Assembly: GCA_045594425.1 (NCBI GenBank)
Contig: JAZNYK010000013.1
Span: forward strand, 127,523-191,522
From: RGIG1681 sp045594425
GTDB taxonomy: Bacteria > Bacillota > Clostridia > Christensenellales > UBA1242
DNA: 64,000 bases
Direction of reading: 5' to 3'
Below the pieces are notes generated by a model. The model did no database searches. It was not told the DNA's origin and was given only the letters and a program-made list of their open reading frames with translations. A program made the translations under genes and the position numbers. Below are positions 34,314 to 43,509 of the stretch, piece after piece; positions within the stretch are counted from its first letter, which is position 1, and each line of letters starts with the position of its first letter.

Positions 34314-36749
34314 TTAAAATTTTACAACAGAAGCAGATTCAGAGCCTTCAAAACAATTTTCCAAAATTTGAGCATCTTTACTTAAACCAACTTTTGTTAA
34401 GTTTTTGCAATTTTTAAATGCATTTTTTCCAATAACTTTTGCATTTGGAATGGTCACTCTTTTTGCATTGCTGTCTTCAAACGCAAAGTTTGCAATAATT
34501 TCACAATCTTCTTCAACAAAAAGAGTGTCGGCTTCTTTGTTGCAACCAACAGCAACATAGTAAGGGTTGCCATTAACATTAGCATAAATAACATCGTCTT
34601 TTTCTGTTATTAAATGTGGGTTGTTTTTCAAAAATCCAAAGTCGATTTCACCAACACCCTCTTTGACTGTTACAGATGTGACATTTGGGCAATCACACAA
34701 GAAAAAACTTCCGATTACGTTTACATATCCGTAGATGTTAACTTTCTTAATATGTTCGTTATCTTTCACTGAACTACGTCCAATAGATTTAACAGTTTGA
34801 CCACCAATGCTTATTGGAATGTTTAAAACTTCAGAAGTTGTTTCTATGGAATTTATTGTAAAAAGACCAGTATATGGGCTAACCCAAGTGTCATATCCTT
34901 GCGCATTTGCTTCTTCATTAGAAATATGTTTTATTTCATCTGGAACTTCTTCATCAAAAAATGTTGGTTTTGGTTGCTCCTTTACTTCAGTGATATTTAA
35001 ATCGTTATTGCTAGGTTTTTCAGCAGCAACAGTTCTTTCTTTTTGTAGGGTTGCATCAGGGTTCATTTTTTCAGACTTTTCAAAGTCAACGCGGGTAGGG
35101 GATGTGGCAACCACGGTGAAAACTGCATCATCGGCATACAAAATGATGTCGGCAGTGTCTGATGGGTCATAAAAGTCATCTGGTTCATAAACTTGACCAG
35201 TCTTTTCGTTTTTCCAGATTCTATTGCCTGGTATGTAAACTTGTTGAATTCTTGAATCCGAACCAAACATTCCGCTATTAAATGATTCAACACTTTCAGG
35301 GATTTCAAAGTCAAACAAATCTGTGTCACCAAATGCCTCAAATCCAATTTTTTTAGTGCTTGAACCAAGTCTGAAATCTTTTAAGCAATCACAAGAATAG
35401 AACGCTGCATCAGAAATCTCTTCAACATTAACATTAACACCATTAAGTTTTGTGCACATTGAAAATGCTCTTTCGTCAATATATTTTAATGTGTCTGGAA
35501 AATCAATATATTCTAATTTTTTGCAACTGCTAAAAGCAAGTTTTCCAATGCCAACAATGTTAGGCATAATAATACTTTTTATTGGTGCATTCATAAACGC
35601 AAAACTTGTTATAAATTTTGTGTCTTTATCCAAATGAACAATGTCTGCAACATTTTTATTGTAGCCAACTGCCATATAATAAGAATTGTCATTAACTCTG
35701 ATGTAATTTACGCCTTCTTTTTCAGTTTTTTCAACATTTGTTTTTTCGGCAAAGTTGGCACCGACTTTGTCAACTTTTCCAAGTAATGCAATTGAAGTTA
35801 AATCAGGGAATTGTGAAAAAGCGTAGTCGCAAATATAGTCAAGGTCTGCAAAAACAATTGCCGACATAATTTTAGAAAGAGATGACCATTGTATTGAGTT
35901 TTTGATTTGTTTTACAGGAACACCATCAATGGTTTTTGGAATAATTAAACTCATATCACGGCTTGCACATTTTTTGATAATAACTTCGCCATTTTCAACA
36001 TCATAAATAAGCCCCCATTCTTTGGCTTTTTCAGCGGTGATATCTGGATAAACACCCTTGGCTTCCATGCGCTCTTTTAATTCAGAAATATAGTTCTTTT
36101 TTTCTCCCAAAAGGCTCTTTAGTTCAGCATTCTTGTTAGGGTCAGAAAACAATTCTTCAATAACAGTAACAGTTGATTTTCCATTGGCATAAGTCATAAG
36201 CGAACTATAGAAAATGTTATTGCAGAACTTAAGTTTGCCATAAGGTTCTTCATCCCAATCTGCAATATAATCAGTTAAAACATTAAAGAATGGATTTAAA
36301 ACCAATAACAAATCCAAAACATCACTTTCGGTGAGTTCAGCAAAAGGTTTTCCTGCTAAATGACCAACCATAGGGTCATTTTTTGTTATGTTTGCGTGAA
36401 AGTCAATAATGGTTTGATATTTGGCATCATCTCTTAAGAATATTGATTCAAATGCACCCCAAGAAGCATTAGCAAGTTCAGTAAAATAATCCATTTTTTC
36501 ATAATATTCACCAAACATATTGTTTTCTGATAAAAAGGCTGCTTTTATTAAGTCTTTCGAAACAATAAGTCTTGCTTTTTCGATTACTTCCGTAAGATTG
36601 TGTTCTTTGCAAAGATTGTGATAATATTCTATTTGAACACTGTTTCGATGAGTGAAAAATTCCCAGTCAACATCACCCGGTTGTTGTCCTTTAACGGAAA
36701 CTAAATAATTGAAAATAACGCCATATCCTGGTGCATATTCATAAGTCAT
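34314..36749 (-). CDS. BspA-like leucine-rich repeat protein, apparently cytosolic
   Basis: 811 residues. Residues 1 to about 235 form a helical domain without repeats. Two blocks of BspA-type LRR_5 repeats follow (about 235-520 and 610-811), with repeated patterns such as IGKLAFSSCKKLEYI, IDERAFSMCTKL and IGKNAFKNCKNLTKV. Between them is a disordered proline-, lysine- and glutamate-rich linker. BspA-like proteins are usually secreted, but no signal peptide, anchor or sortase motif is seen here. GGAGG precedes the ATG. It is the last gene of the ispH operon. Binding partner unknown. Confidence 0.75.
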   Translation of the reverse strand: MTYEYAPGYGVIFNYLVSVKGQQPGDVDWEFFTHRNSVQIEYYHNLCKEHNLTEVIEKARLIVSKDLIKAAFLSENNMFGEYYEKMDYFTELANASWGAFESIFLRDDAKYQTIIDFHANITKNDPMVGHLAGKPFAELTESDVLDLLLVLNPFFNVLTDYIADWDEEPYGKLKFCNNIFYSSLMTYANGKSTVTVIEELFSDPNKNAELKSLLGEKKNYISELKERMEAKGVYPDITAEKAKEWGLIYDVENGEVIIKKCASRDMSLIIPKTIDGVPVKQIKNSIQWSSLSKIMSAIVFADLDYICDYAFSQFPDLTSIALLGKVDKVGANFAEKTNVEKTEKEGVNYIRVNDNSYYMAVGYNKNVADIVHLDKDTKFITSFAFMNAPIKSIIMPNIVGIGKLAFSSCKKLEYIDFPDTLKYIDERAFSMCTKLNGVNVNVEEISDAAFYSCDCLKDFRLGSSTKKIGFEAFGDTDLFDFEIPESVESFNSGMFGSDSRIQQVYIPGNRIWKNEKTGQVYEPDDFYDPSDTADIILYADDAVFTVVATSPTRVDFEKSEKMNPDATLQKERTVAAEKPSNNDLNITEVKEQPKPTFFDEEVPDEIKHISNEEANAQGYDTWVSPYTGLFTINSIETTSEVLNIPISIGGQTVKSIGRSSVKDNEHIKKVNIYGYVNVIGSFFLCDCPNVTSVTVKEGVGEIDFGFLKNNPHLITEKDDVIYANVNGNPYYVAVGCNKEADTLFVEEDCEIIANFAFEDSNAKRVTIPNAKVIGKNAFKNCKNLTKVGLSKDAQILENCFEGSESASVVKF

Positions 36750-36774
36750 AAAAAACCTCCAAATTATATATTGT

Positions 36775-37386
36775 TTATTTTATTAAAATTTTATATTTTA
36801 TATCTTTATTTAAATTTTTAATAAATTCGGATTCATCTTCTTTTGAGCCAACAATTGCGTTATAGTGTGTTGGAATAACAACCATTGGTTTAATTTTATT
36901 TGCAAGAGTTGCTGCTTCTGCACCTGTCATGGTGTATGTTCCACCAATTGGCAAAAGCAAAACATCACACATAAGTCTTTCAAGTTCTGGTGTGGCGTCA
37001 GTGTCGCCAACAACAGCATAGGTTGTTTCTTTGATTGTGACTTTATAGCCCACCCAGTTATATTCTTTTTTGTGAAAATTTTTATTAATGTTATAAGATG
37101 CAAATGTTTCCACTTGAATATCACCAAGTGTCAAACTTTCATTCGGTTTAACATAAATTATCTTGTTTTCAAAATTGTTTTCAAGTTGCTCTTTAGCATC
37201 AGCCGTTGCAATGATTGTTGTTTTTTTGTTTGATACTTTTTTGATGTCTTCAACACTCAAGTGGTCATAGTGTGGGTGAGTGATAAACACATATTTTGCA
37301 GGTGAGGTTTTTTCAGTAATTTGAAATGGGTCAAAGTGCAAATCTTCAATTCTAATTGAACTATGTGAATTTATTTTTACGTTCAT
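36775..37386 (-). CDS. MBL-fold metallo-hydrolase
   Basis: 203-residue metallo-beta-lactamase-fold protein resembling the UlaG/UPF0173 group. The zinc motif HPHYDHLS (HxHxDH form) lies near residue 37. Further metal-site segments are GDTDATPE (about 125-133) and the late PTHYNA histidine. The substrate is unknown; relatives act on lactones, phosphodiesters or nucleotides. Its ribosome binding site, GAGGAGG, lies inside the end of ispH, and the gap to ispH is 3 nt, so the two are cotranslated. The downstream leucine-rich-repeat gene starts 25 nt after its stop. Confidence 0.8.
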   Translation of the reverse strand: MNVKINSHSSIRIEDLHFDPFQITEKTSPAKYVFITHPHYDHLSVEDIKKVSNKKTTIIATADAKEQLENNFENKIIYVKPNESLTLGDIQVETFASYNINKNFHKKEYNWVGYKVTIKETTYAVVGDTDATPELERLMCDVLLLPIGGTYTMTGAEAATLANKIKPMVVIPTHYNAIVGSKEDESEFIKNLNKDIKYKILIK

Positions 37387-37389
37387 GTT

Positions 37390-38295
37390 TTAAACCTCCT
37401 CAATCATCTTTTCAAGGATTGTTTTTAGTTGTTCAAGTTCGCTTTTCATGGTTGACGCACCCGCTGTTAGACCGATGCGAATATTTTTTGAAAGTTTAAT
37501 ACCTTCAGAATCAAGAACAGATTTTGCGTCATAAATATTTTCAAGAAAAATAGATTTTGTGATTGTTTTTAGATTGTTAAAAAGTTCTGTGGTGTTGCTT
37601 GAGTTCTTTCCACCAACAACAATCATAAGGTCACATTCTTTTGCAAGTTCTGCTGAAAAAACATTGATTTGTTTTTGCGCCATGCAGATTGATTTGTTAA
37701 TAATAAGTTCAATATTTTTATTTTCGCTAATTTCTTGAATGTTCTCAATTAGTTTGTCAGCCTTTTCCATATTGAATGTTGTTTGGCAAACCACATAGAG
37801 TTTTTTTGCAGAAGTTTTTTCAATTTTTGTTAAATCTTCTGCATCTTCAATTAAAATTGGCTCTGATTCACACCAGCCAACAGTTCCCAAAATTTCAGGG
37901 TGCATAACGCCTGTTTTTTTGCCATACTTTCCAATGATTACAATGACAAAACCATTTGTGCTATATTCTTGAACTTTATCGTGAATTTTTTTCACATTAA
38001 CACAAGTGCAGTCAATATAATTTATTTTGTTTTGAGATAAAGTGTTATAAGTTTGTTTTGGTTCGCCGTGTGCTCTTAAAATAACAACACCTTCTGATGA
38101 CAGATTTTCAATATCGTCCTCAAAAACGACACCTTGTTTTTCGAGCATGGTGTTAACATTTTTATTGTGAACAATTTCTTTAAACAAAGTGACTTTTTTG
38201 TCACTATCCAGTTGCTTTTGAGCAGTGTCAATTGCAAATTTGCAACCAGCACAAAGTCCACATACTTTTGATATTTTTACGTTTTCATTTTCCAT
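37390..38295 (-). CDS. ispH: 4-hydroxy-3-methylbut-2-enyl diphosphate reductase (LytB/IspH)
   Basis: Iron-sulfur enzyme for the last step of the non-mevalonate isoprenoid pathway. 301 residues. Conserved elements: N-terminal LCAGC with the cluster ligand C15, EIVHNKNV, LRAHGEP, the DCTC segment, TGVMHPEI, CQTTFN, the SICMAQ cysteine, and GLTAGAST near the end. The N-terminus is unusual: the normal GFCxGV reads CGLCAGCKFA, adding two cysteines (C12, C18) around the ligand. No ribosome binding site is present, but an extended -10 promoter ends 9 nt before the ATG. First gene of a three-gene operon. Confidence 0.87.
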   Translation of the reverse strand: MENENVKISKVCGLCAGCKFAIDTAQKQLDSDKKVTLFKEIVHNKNVNTMLEKQGVVFEDDIENLSSEGVVILRAHGEPKQTYNTLSQNKINYIDCTCVNVKKIHDKVQEYSTNGFVIVIIGKYGKKTGVMHPEILGTVGWCESEPILIEDAEDLTKIEKTSAKKLYVVCQTTFNMEKADKLIENIQEISENKNIELIINKSICMAQKQINVFSAELAKECDLMIVVGGKNSSNTTELFNNLKTITKSIFLENIYDAKSVLDSEGIKLSKNIRIGLTAGASTMKSELEQLKTILEKMIEEV

Positions 38296-38304
38296 AACAA
38301 GTTT

Positions 38305-38333
38305 ATAATATCAAATAATTTAAGTTTGTTCAA
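38305..38333 (-). promoter_or_regulatory. ispH promoter, predicted near-leaderless
   Basis: On the minus strand TTGAAC (38333-38328), a 17-bp spacer and TATTAT (38310-38305), preceded by TGA (extended -10), with 9 nt to the ATG. The predicted 5' UTR is 0-3 nt. Confidence 0.6.
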
Positions 38334-38436
38334 ATGAATTATTAAAAGCGTGGTAATAAATTGCAAAAAGTTAAAAAACAAGATATAATTTGATTGTAAG
38401 TTAATAATTGATTATGGACAGAAGGAGATAACTTAT

Positions 38437-40596
38437 ATGGAAATGGAAAAAGTTTTTTTAGAACAGGTTGAAAAGATTTATGGCAAGGATAATTTGGAAA
38501 TTGTTAAAAAAGCATTCCATTTTGCAGACAAAAAGCACGCAGGTCAAAAGCGTGATACTGGTGAAGATTATATTATTCACCCATATGCTTGTGCGAAAAT
38601 TTTGGTTGAACTTCGTGCGGATATCGATTCAGTTGTTTGTGGGTTATTGCATGACTGTATTGAAGATACCAACTGCGAGCCAGAAGAAATTTTAAAGGCT
38701 TTTGGTGAAACGGTTTACACTATTTGTGTTGGTGCATCAAAAATTGAACCAATCAAACACGCAAGAAGAAAGCATTTGGAAGAGAATGAAAATCTACGCA
38801 GAATGTTTTTAACATTAAGCAAGGATGCTCGTGTTGCGTTTGTAAAACTTGCAGACAGGCTTCACAATATGCAAACTCTCGACATAAAAAACAGAGCAGA
38901 CCAATTGAAAATTGCAAAAGAAACACTTGATATATATGTTCCACTCGCTGAACGTTTGGGCATGAATAGTTTGAAACACACACTTGAAGATTTGTGTTTT
39001 AAATATGTTTTGCCAGAGGAATTTACTGAAATTACAAACTACTTAAATTCATACTACAAGCAAAGCAAAAAGGTGAACGACCAAATCAGAGATGTTTTAA
39101 AAGGTCTTGCAGATGAAAACAATGTTGATGCAAAAATTCAAAGCCGAATAAAAAGCACTTTTGGTGTATACAAAAAAACATTAACCAAAAGCAAAGAAAA
39201 AATTTATGACATTATTGCACACCGCATTATTGTTAAGGATATAAAAAATTGTTACACAATGCTCGGTGCTGTTCATAATTTATGGAAGCCAATTGATGGC
39301 AGAATAAAAGACTATATTGCAAACCCAAAGAAAAATTTATACAGGTCGCTCCACACAACAGTTGTATACCCAACAGAGGCAGGGCCTATCCCTGTTGAAA
39401 TTCAAATTAGAACCGAAGAAATGCATATTTTCTGTGAGTATGGTATGGCGGCTCATTGGATGTATAAAGAACATGGTTCAAAAGCAACAAAGGTTTCGGG
39501 CAACTCTGTGCTTTATGATATGAAAAAAACACAAAGTGCATCTTCTGAAAAAGTTTTGCAAGAAGATGAAACTGATGAATTTATGCAAATCATCAAAGCG
39601 GGTTTTTATGCCAACAAGATTTTTGTGTTTACACCAACACAAAATGTTGTTGAACTTCCTGACGGGGCAATCCCACTAGACTTTGCTTATGCTATTCACA
39701 CAAATGTTGGAAACAAGTGCACGGGTGCAAAAGTTAATGGAAAAATTGTTCCGATTACAACAAAACTTCAAACTGGTGATGTTGTTGAAATCTTAACAAA
39801 TGCATCAAAAGCACCATCTCGTGACTGGATAAAGATTTGTAAGAGCAGTTCAGCAATTTCAAAAATTAAAAACTATTTTAAGAAAGAGCACAAAGAAGAA
39901 AATATCAAAATCGGCAAAGATATTTTGGATGAGGGTTTGAAAAGAAAAGGTTACACACTTTCAAAACTCGTTGATGAAAAAACTGTTATTGCGGAACTTA
40001 TGTCAAAAAGGCAATATGTTTCGTTAGATGAAATTTTTGCCGCAATTGGCTATGGTGGGTTGTCTGCAAGTTTGGTTGTAAACAAATTTGTTGCAAAACA
40101 ACAACAAATTAAGCATGAAGAAAAAAGAAGTTCTATCCCAACAAAACCACAAACCAAAAATGATGAAGGTATTTTGATTGATAGTCATGGTGACCTTTTA
40201 AAGAACCTTGCAAAATGTTGTAACCCAATTCCTGGGGATGAGATTATTGGTTATGTTTCAAGAGGCAGGGGAATTATTGTTCACAGATGTGACTGTGAAA
40301 ATGTTGATAATCTCGATTCCTCAAGATTTATTTCTGCAAGGTGGAATTTGAGTGATGAAGAAGAATATAACTTTATGAGTTATGTTGATGTTTATGCTAA
40401 AAACAAAAACAATGTTTATGTTGAAGTTACAAACGCAATGAGTGAACTTGGAATAAAGGTTCTTTCATTAAATTCATCACAAAATAAAGATGATGAACTT
40501 GTTTTAAAAATTGGAATTCAAATTAAAAACAAAACACAACTTCAACAAGCAAAAAATAAACTCGCATCACTATCATTGGTTTATGAGGTTGTGTAA
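38437..40596 (+). CDS. relA: RelA/SpoT-family (p)ppGpp synthetase/hydrolase
   Basis: Controls the stringent response by making and degrading (p)ppGpp. 719 residues: HD hydrolase domain (about 25-180; H72 and D73 in LLHDCIEDT), synthetase domain (about 240-350; AHRIIVKDI, RIKDYIANPKKNLYRSLHT), TGS domain (about 395-455) and a C-terminal ACT domain (about 645-719). The hydrolase motif is intact, so it is a bifunctional Rel enzyme. GGAGATAA precedes the ATG. The next gene overlaps its stop codon by 1 nt. Confidence 0.95.
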   Translation: MEMEKVFLEQVEKIYGKDNLEIVKKAFHFADKKHAGQKRDTGEDYIIHPYACAKILVELRADIDSVVCGLLHDCIEDTNCEPEEILKAFGETVYTICVGASKIEPIKHARRKHLEENENLRRMFLTLSKDARVAFVKLADRLHNMQTLDIKNRADQLKIAKETLDIYVPLAERLGMNSLKHTLEDLCFKYVLPEEFTEITNYLNSYYKQSKKVNDQIRDVLKGLADENNVDAKIQSRIKSTFGVYKKTLTKSKEKIYDIIAHRIIVKDIKNCYTMLGAVHNLWKPIDGRIKDYIANPKKNLYRSLHTTVVYPTEAGPIPVEIQIRTEEMHIFCEYGMAAHWMYKEHGSKATKVSGNSVLYDMKKTQSASSEKVLQEDETDEFMQIIKAGFYANKIFVFTPTQNVVELPDGAIPLDFAYAIHTNVGNKCTGAKVNGKIVPITTKLQTGDVVEILTNASKAPSRDWIKICKSSSAISKIKNYFKKEHKEENIKIGKDILDEGLKRKGYTLSKLVDEKTVIAELMSKRQYVSLDEIFAAIGYGGLSASLVVNKFVAKQQQIKHEEKRSSIPTKPQTKNDEGILIDSHGDLLKNLAKCCNPIPGDEIIGYVSRGRGIIVHRCDCENVDNLDSSRFISARWNLSDEEEYNFMSYVDVYAKNKNNVYVEVTNAMSELGIKVLSLNSSQNKDDELVLKIGIQIKNKTQLQQAKNKLASLSLVYEVV

Positions 40597-41339
40597 TGGA
40601 TTTTAATTTTGTGATAAAAACAAAACAAGATTATGCAAACTTTATTAAATATTTAAAAAGCATTTCTAAAGGTGAAACCATTGAAGATAAAGTTAGACAT
40701 ATTGCTATTTTGAACACAAAACAAGATGTTATTGGAATCACAATGGCAAATATCAGAAAAACTGCAAAACAAATTTTTAAAAATGGTTATCAAGATTTTT
40801 TAGATATTTGCTTGGGTTGTGATTACAAACAAGAACTTTATGAAGAAACTTTGATTCAGGGACTTGTTATTGCTGAAATAAAAAATCTTGAAAAACAAAA
40901 AGAACTGCTATCTGTTTGGGTTCATAAAATTGACAACTGGTCAACTTGTGATTCGGTTGTTTCAACAATGAAGCCTTTGAAAAAATCACCAGATAAAAAC
41001 AAATATTTTGAGTTTTATTTAAATTTATGTTTTTCTGAAAAAGAGTTTGTTTCAAGATTTGGCATAATTGTTTTAATGGTAAACTATCTTGAAAACGAAT
41101 ATATTGACCAGATTTTGGATATGTGCAAAAAGGTTAAGTCTGAACACTATTATGTTAAAATGGGTGTTGCTTGGCTTGTTAGTTTTGCGTTTATCAAATT
41201 TAAGAACAAAACAAAGATATTGCTAGAGAGCAGGGTTTTAGACAAATTTACGCAAAATAAATCTATTTCAAAATGCAGAGATAGTTATCAAGTTTCAAGG
41301 GAAGATAAAGACCTTCTCGTGGAGTATAGAATAAAATAA
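40596..41339 (+). CDS. AlkD-like DNA alkylation repair protein
   Basis: 247-residue HEAT-like-repeat protein of the AlkC/AlkD DNA glycosylase group, which excises alkylated bases. Family landmarks: NIRKTAKQIFK, KIDNWSTCDSV (the active-site Trp and Asp region), FVSRFGIIVLMVNYL, YVKMGVAWLVSFAFIK and the C-terminal KCRDSYQVSRED. Translation begins at the ATG overlapping the rel stop (TAATG), so it is coupled to the stringent-response gene. Terminator downstream. Confidence 0.87.
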   Translation: MDFNFVIKTKQDYANFIKYLKSISKGETIEDKVRHIAILNTKQDVIGITMANIRKTAKQIFKNGYQDFLDICLGCDYKQELYEETLIQGLVIAEIKNLEKQKELLSVWVHKIDNWSTCDSVVSTMKPLKKSPDKNKYFEFYLNLCFSEKEFVSRFGIIVLMVNYLENEYIDQILDMCKKVKSEHYYVKMGVAWLVSFAFIKFKNKTKILLESRVLDKFTQNKSISKCRDSYQVSREDKDLLVEYRIK

Positions 41340-41366
41340 AAACACAGCAAATTTGCTGTGTTTTTT
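41338..41366. terminator. Bidirectional terminator
   Basis: Palindrome AACACAGCAA / TTGCTGTGTT with flanking A- and T-tracts between the AlkD-like gene and gpsA. Confidence 0.85.
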
Positions 41367-41412
41367 GTTTTTTAACATTATTTTTGGTATTTAAACTTAT
41401 TTTTTGCAGTTT

Positions 41413-42381
41413 TTAATCATCAAATTCATGTAAATTTTCTCTGTTAAACAAGCGTTTTAAAGCATCTTCTTTTGAGATGTTTCCATTAATAACATCATAA
41501 ACGGTTTTTGTGATAGGAAGTTCAACACCAACTTTTTCTGCCATTTTTAACATGGCTGAAGATGTTGCAACGCCTTCTGCAAGTTTTTCAAATGGTTTGC
41601 CTTGAGCAAATGTTTCGCCCCACATTCTGTTGTGTGAAAATTGTGAGAACAAGGTTGCTTCATAGTCACCTAAATGACACAAACCATAAGCAGAAAGTTC
41701 ATTTCCGCCATAGGCTTTAATAAGTCTTGCAACTTCTCTTGCTCCACGAGCCATAAGTCCACCTTTAACGGTTGAATAGCCCATGCCGTCCAAAAGACCA
41801 GCAGCAATACCCATAACGTTTTTAGCGGCAGCACCAATTTCTGAACCAATGATGTCTTTGCCTTGATAGAATCTGATGAGGTCACTTTTTAAAGTTTTAG
41901 CCAAAAATTCAGAAAGGTCTTTGTTGTAAGAGTCAATCACCATAACGCTTGGAACGCCATTAACAAATGATTGAATGTGTCCAGGTCCAACCCAAACAGC
42001 AATATTATTTGGGTCGATGCCAAATTCAATCAAAATTGATGAAAGACGGCTTCCGGTTTTGTCTTCAATGCCTTTCATGCACAAAATATATTTTTTGTCT
42101 TTATATGTTTCAATTTTTGATACATTTCCCATTAAATCACGAACGCCTTGTGCGCCAATTGAAATAATGACATATTCACTTTTATTAAGAGCATATTCAA
42201 GGTCATGTGTAAGGTCAATTGACTCAGGAAATTCAACATATTCATTTTTTCTTGAGGTAAACAATGTGTTAACAATGTTGTCGTTTTTGCGACCCCACAC
42301 TGTTACGTTATTGTTATTTTTGTTTAAATACCATGCAATAAATGAGCCCCAACGGCCACAGCCAAGTAATGTAAAATTCAT
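41413..42381 (-). CDS. gpsA: Glycerol-3-phosphate dehydrogenase [NAD(P)+]
   Basis: Reduces dihydroxyacetone phosphate to sn-glycerol 3-phosphate for phospholipid synthesis. 322 residues. The NAD-binding LLGCGRWGS lies at the N-terminus (about 4-12), and GAAAKNVMGIAAGLLDG contains the catalytic lysine. GLMARGAREV and the C-terminal ALKRLF follow. The ATG at 42381 has AAAGGAG 6 nt before it; the in-frame extension to 42411 is not supported. It diverges from the RF1-like gene. Confidence 0.93.
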   Translation of the reverse strand: MNFTLLGCGRWGSFIAWYLNKNNNNVTVWGRKNDNIVNTLFTSRKNEYVEFPESIDLTHDLEYALNKSEYVIISIGAQGVRDLMGNVSKIETYKDKKYILCMKGIEDKTGSRLSSILIEFGIDPNNIAVWVGPGHIQSFVNGVPSVMVIDSYNKDLSEFLAKTLKSDLIRFYQGKDIIGSEIGAAAKNVMGIAAGLLDGMGYSTVKGGLMARGAREVARLIKAYGGNELSAYGLCHLGDYEATLFSQFSHNRMWGETFAQGKPFEKLAEGVATSSAMLKMAEKVGVELPITKTVYDVINGNISKEDALKRLFNRENLHEFDD

Positions 42382-42484
42382 AATATCTCCTTTACCATAT
42401 AATAATAGCACATCTTTTGTTCAAGTTAAAACTAATATTTTGCCAAATTAGGAAAATTTGTTTGTTTTAAAGGTTAATATATAA

Positions 42485-42513
42485 TTGAAAAATAATAATT
42501 TTTTTGTTATGAT
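42485..42513 (+). promoter_or_regulatory. Promoter of the RF1-like operon, predicted leaderless
   Basis: TTGAAA (42485-42490), a 17-bp spacer and TATGAT (42508-42513), preceded by TGT (extended -10), then 6 nt to the ATG at 42520. No Shine-Dalgarno sequence. Confidence 0.7.
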
Positions 42514-42519
42514 ATATTC

Positions 42520-43509
42520 ATGGATATTATCGACTCTAAATTTTATGAAAAGTTTGAAAAAATTAATCATGACTATGATGAGATTTTATTTTTGCTTGAA
42601 TCTGTTGAAGTGATGTCTGACAATAAACTTTTTGCGCATTATTTAAAACAAAAAAAGCAAATAGAGTCACTTGCTGTGCTATTTAAAAAATATTTATCTA
42701 TCGAAAATGAGATAGGCGTTAACAATGAAATTTTTGAACTTGAAAAAGATGAAATTGTTAAAAATAACATTATATGTGAAAACGAAAAGTTGAAAGCAGA
42801 ACAAGTTAAGGTTTTTGAAAAATTGAAGTGTGAGTATTTAAAAACAGAACAGACTAATCAAACTGCAAGAATTGAAATCACTCCAAAAAATTCAGATGCA
42901 GAATTTGTTGATGAATTTGTTTACATGGTTAAAAATATTTTTGCTGAAACCAATGCTCAAGTTGAGGTTGTTTCTGGAAAAACAACTTTGATAACAGCAA
43001 AAGGTAGTGGGGTGTTTGACAAGGTTTCTTTTTTAAGTGGACTTTTAAAACAAATCAAACAAGGCAAGGAAAATTTATTTCAGGTTATTGTTTTAAATGT
43101 AAAGGAAACACATTTTGAAATTGATGAAAAAGATGTTTTGGTTGAAATTTCAAAATCAAGTGGTGCGGGTGGTCAGCATATAAACAAAACCGAAAGTGCT
43201 GTAAAACTTACACACATTCCAACGGGCATTACTGCAGAGTGTCAAGATGAACGTTCACAAACCAAAAATAAAATTAGAGCGTTTGAAAACTTAAAACAAA
43301 AAATACTGCAAAAAATGCAAGAAAATGAACAAAAAAACATAAAAAATCAACGTGATGGACAAAAAAATGCAATTTTTTCTAGCACACCTGTTCTAGTTTT
43401 TGATTATGACAAAAATAAAGTTTCTGACAGCAGAACAAAAAAGAGTTATTCACTCAAAGAAGTTTTATCAGGAAACACAAAAATAATAGAAAGTGATTTA
43501 AGGATTTAA
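42520..43509 (+). CDS. RF1-like GGQ protein with degenerate codon-recognition domain
   Basis: 329 residues. Residues 1-115 resemble RF1 domain 1 (VEVMSDNKLFAHYLKQKK). Residues 205-329 match the RF1 peptidyl-hydrolysis domain: SSGAGGQHINKTESAV with GGQ at 217-219, then IPTGITAECQDERSQ and the VSDSRTKKSYSLKEVL end. The segment between (about 115-200) should hold RF1 domain 2, with GGDEA and the HRVQRVPxTE stretch. None of these can be found, and no PxT anticodon-like tripeptide is visible. It may act in ribosome rescue or have a decoding-independent role rather than reading UAA/UAG. First gene of a tight operon with a helicase. Confidence 0.8.
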   Translation: MDIIDSKFYEKFEKINHDYDEILFLLESVEVMSDNKLFAHYLKQKKQIESLAVLFKKYLSIENEIGVNNEIFELEKDEIVKNNIICENEKLKAEQVKVFEKLKCEYLKTEQTNQTARIEITPKNSDAEFVDEFVYMVKNIFAETNAQVEVVSGKTTLITAKGSGVFDKVSFLSGLLKQIKQGKENLFQVIVLNVKETHFEIDEKDVLVEISKSSGAGGQHINKTESAVKLTHIPTGITAECQDERSQTKNKIRAFENLKQKILQKMQENEQKNIKNQRDGQKNAIFSSTPVLVFDYDKNKVSDSRTKKSYSLKEVLSGNTKIIESDLRI

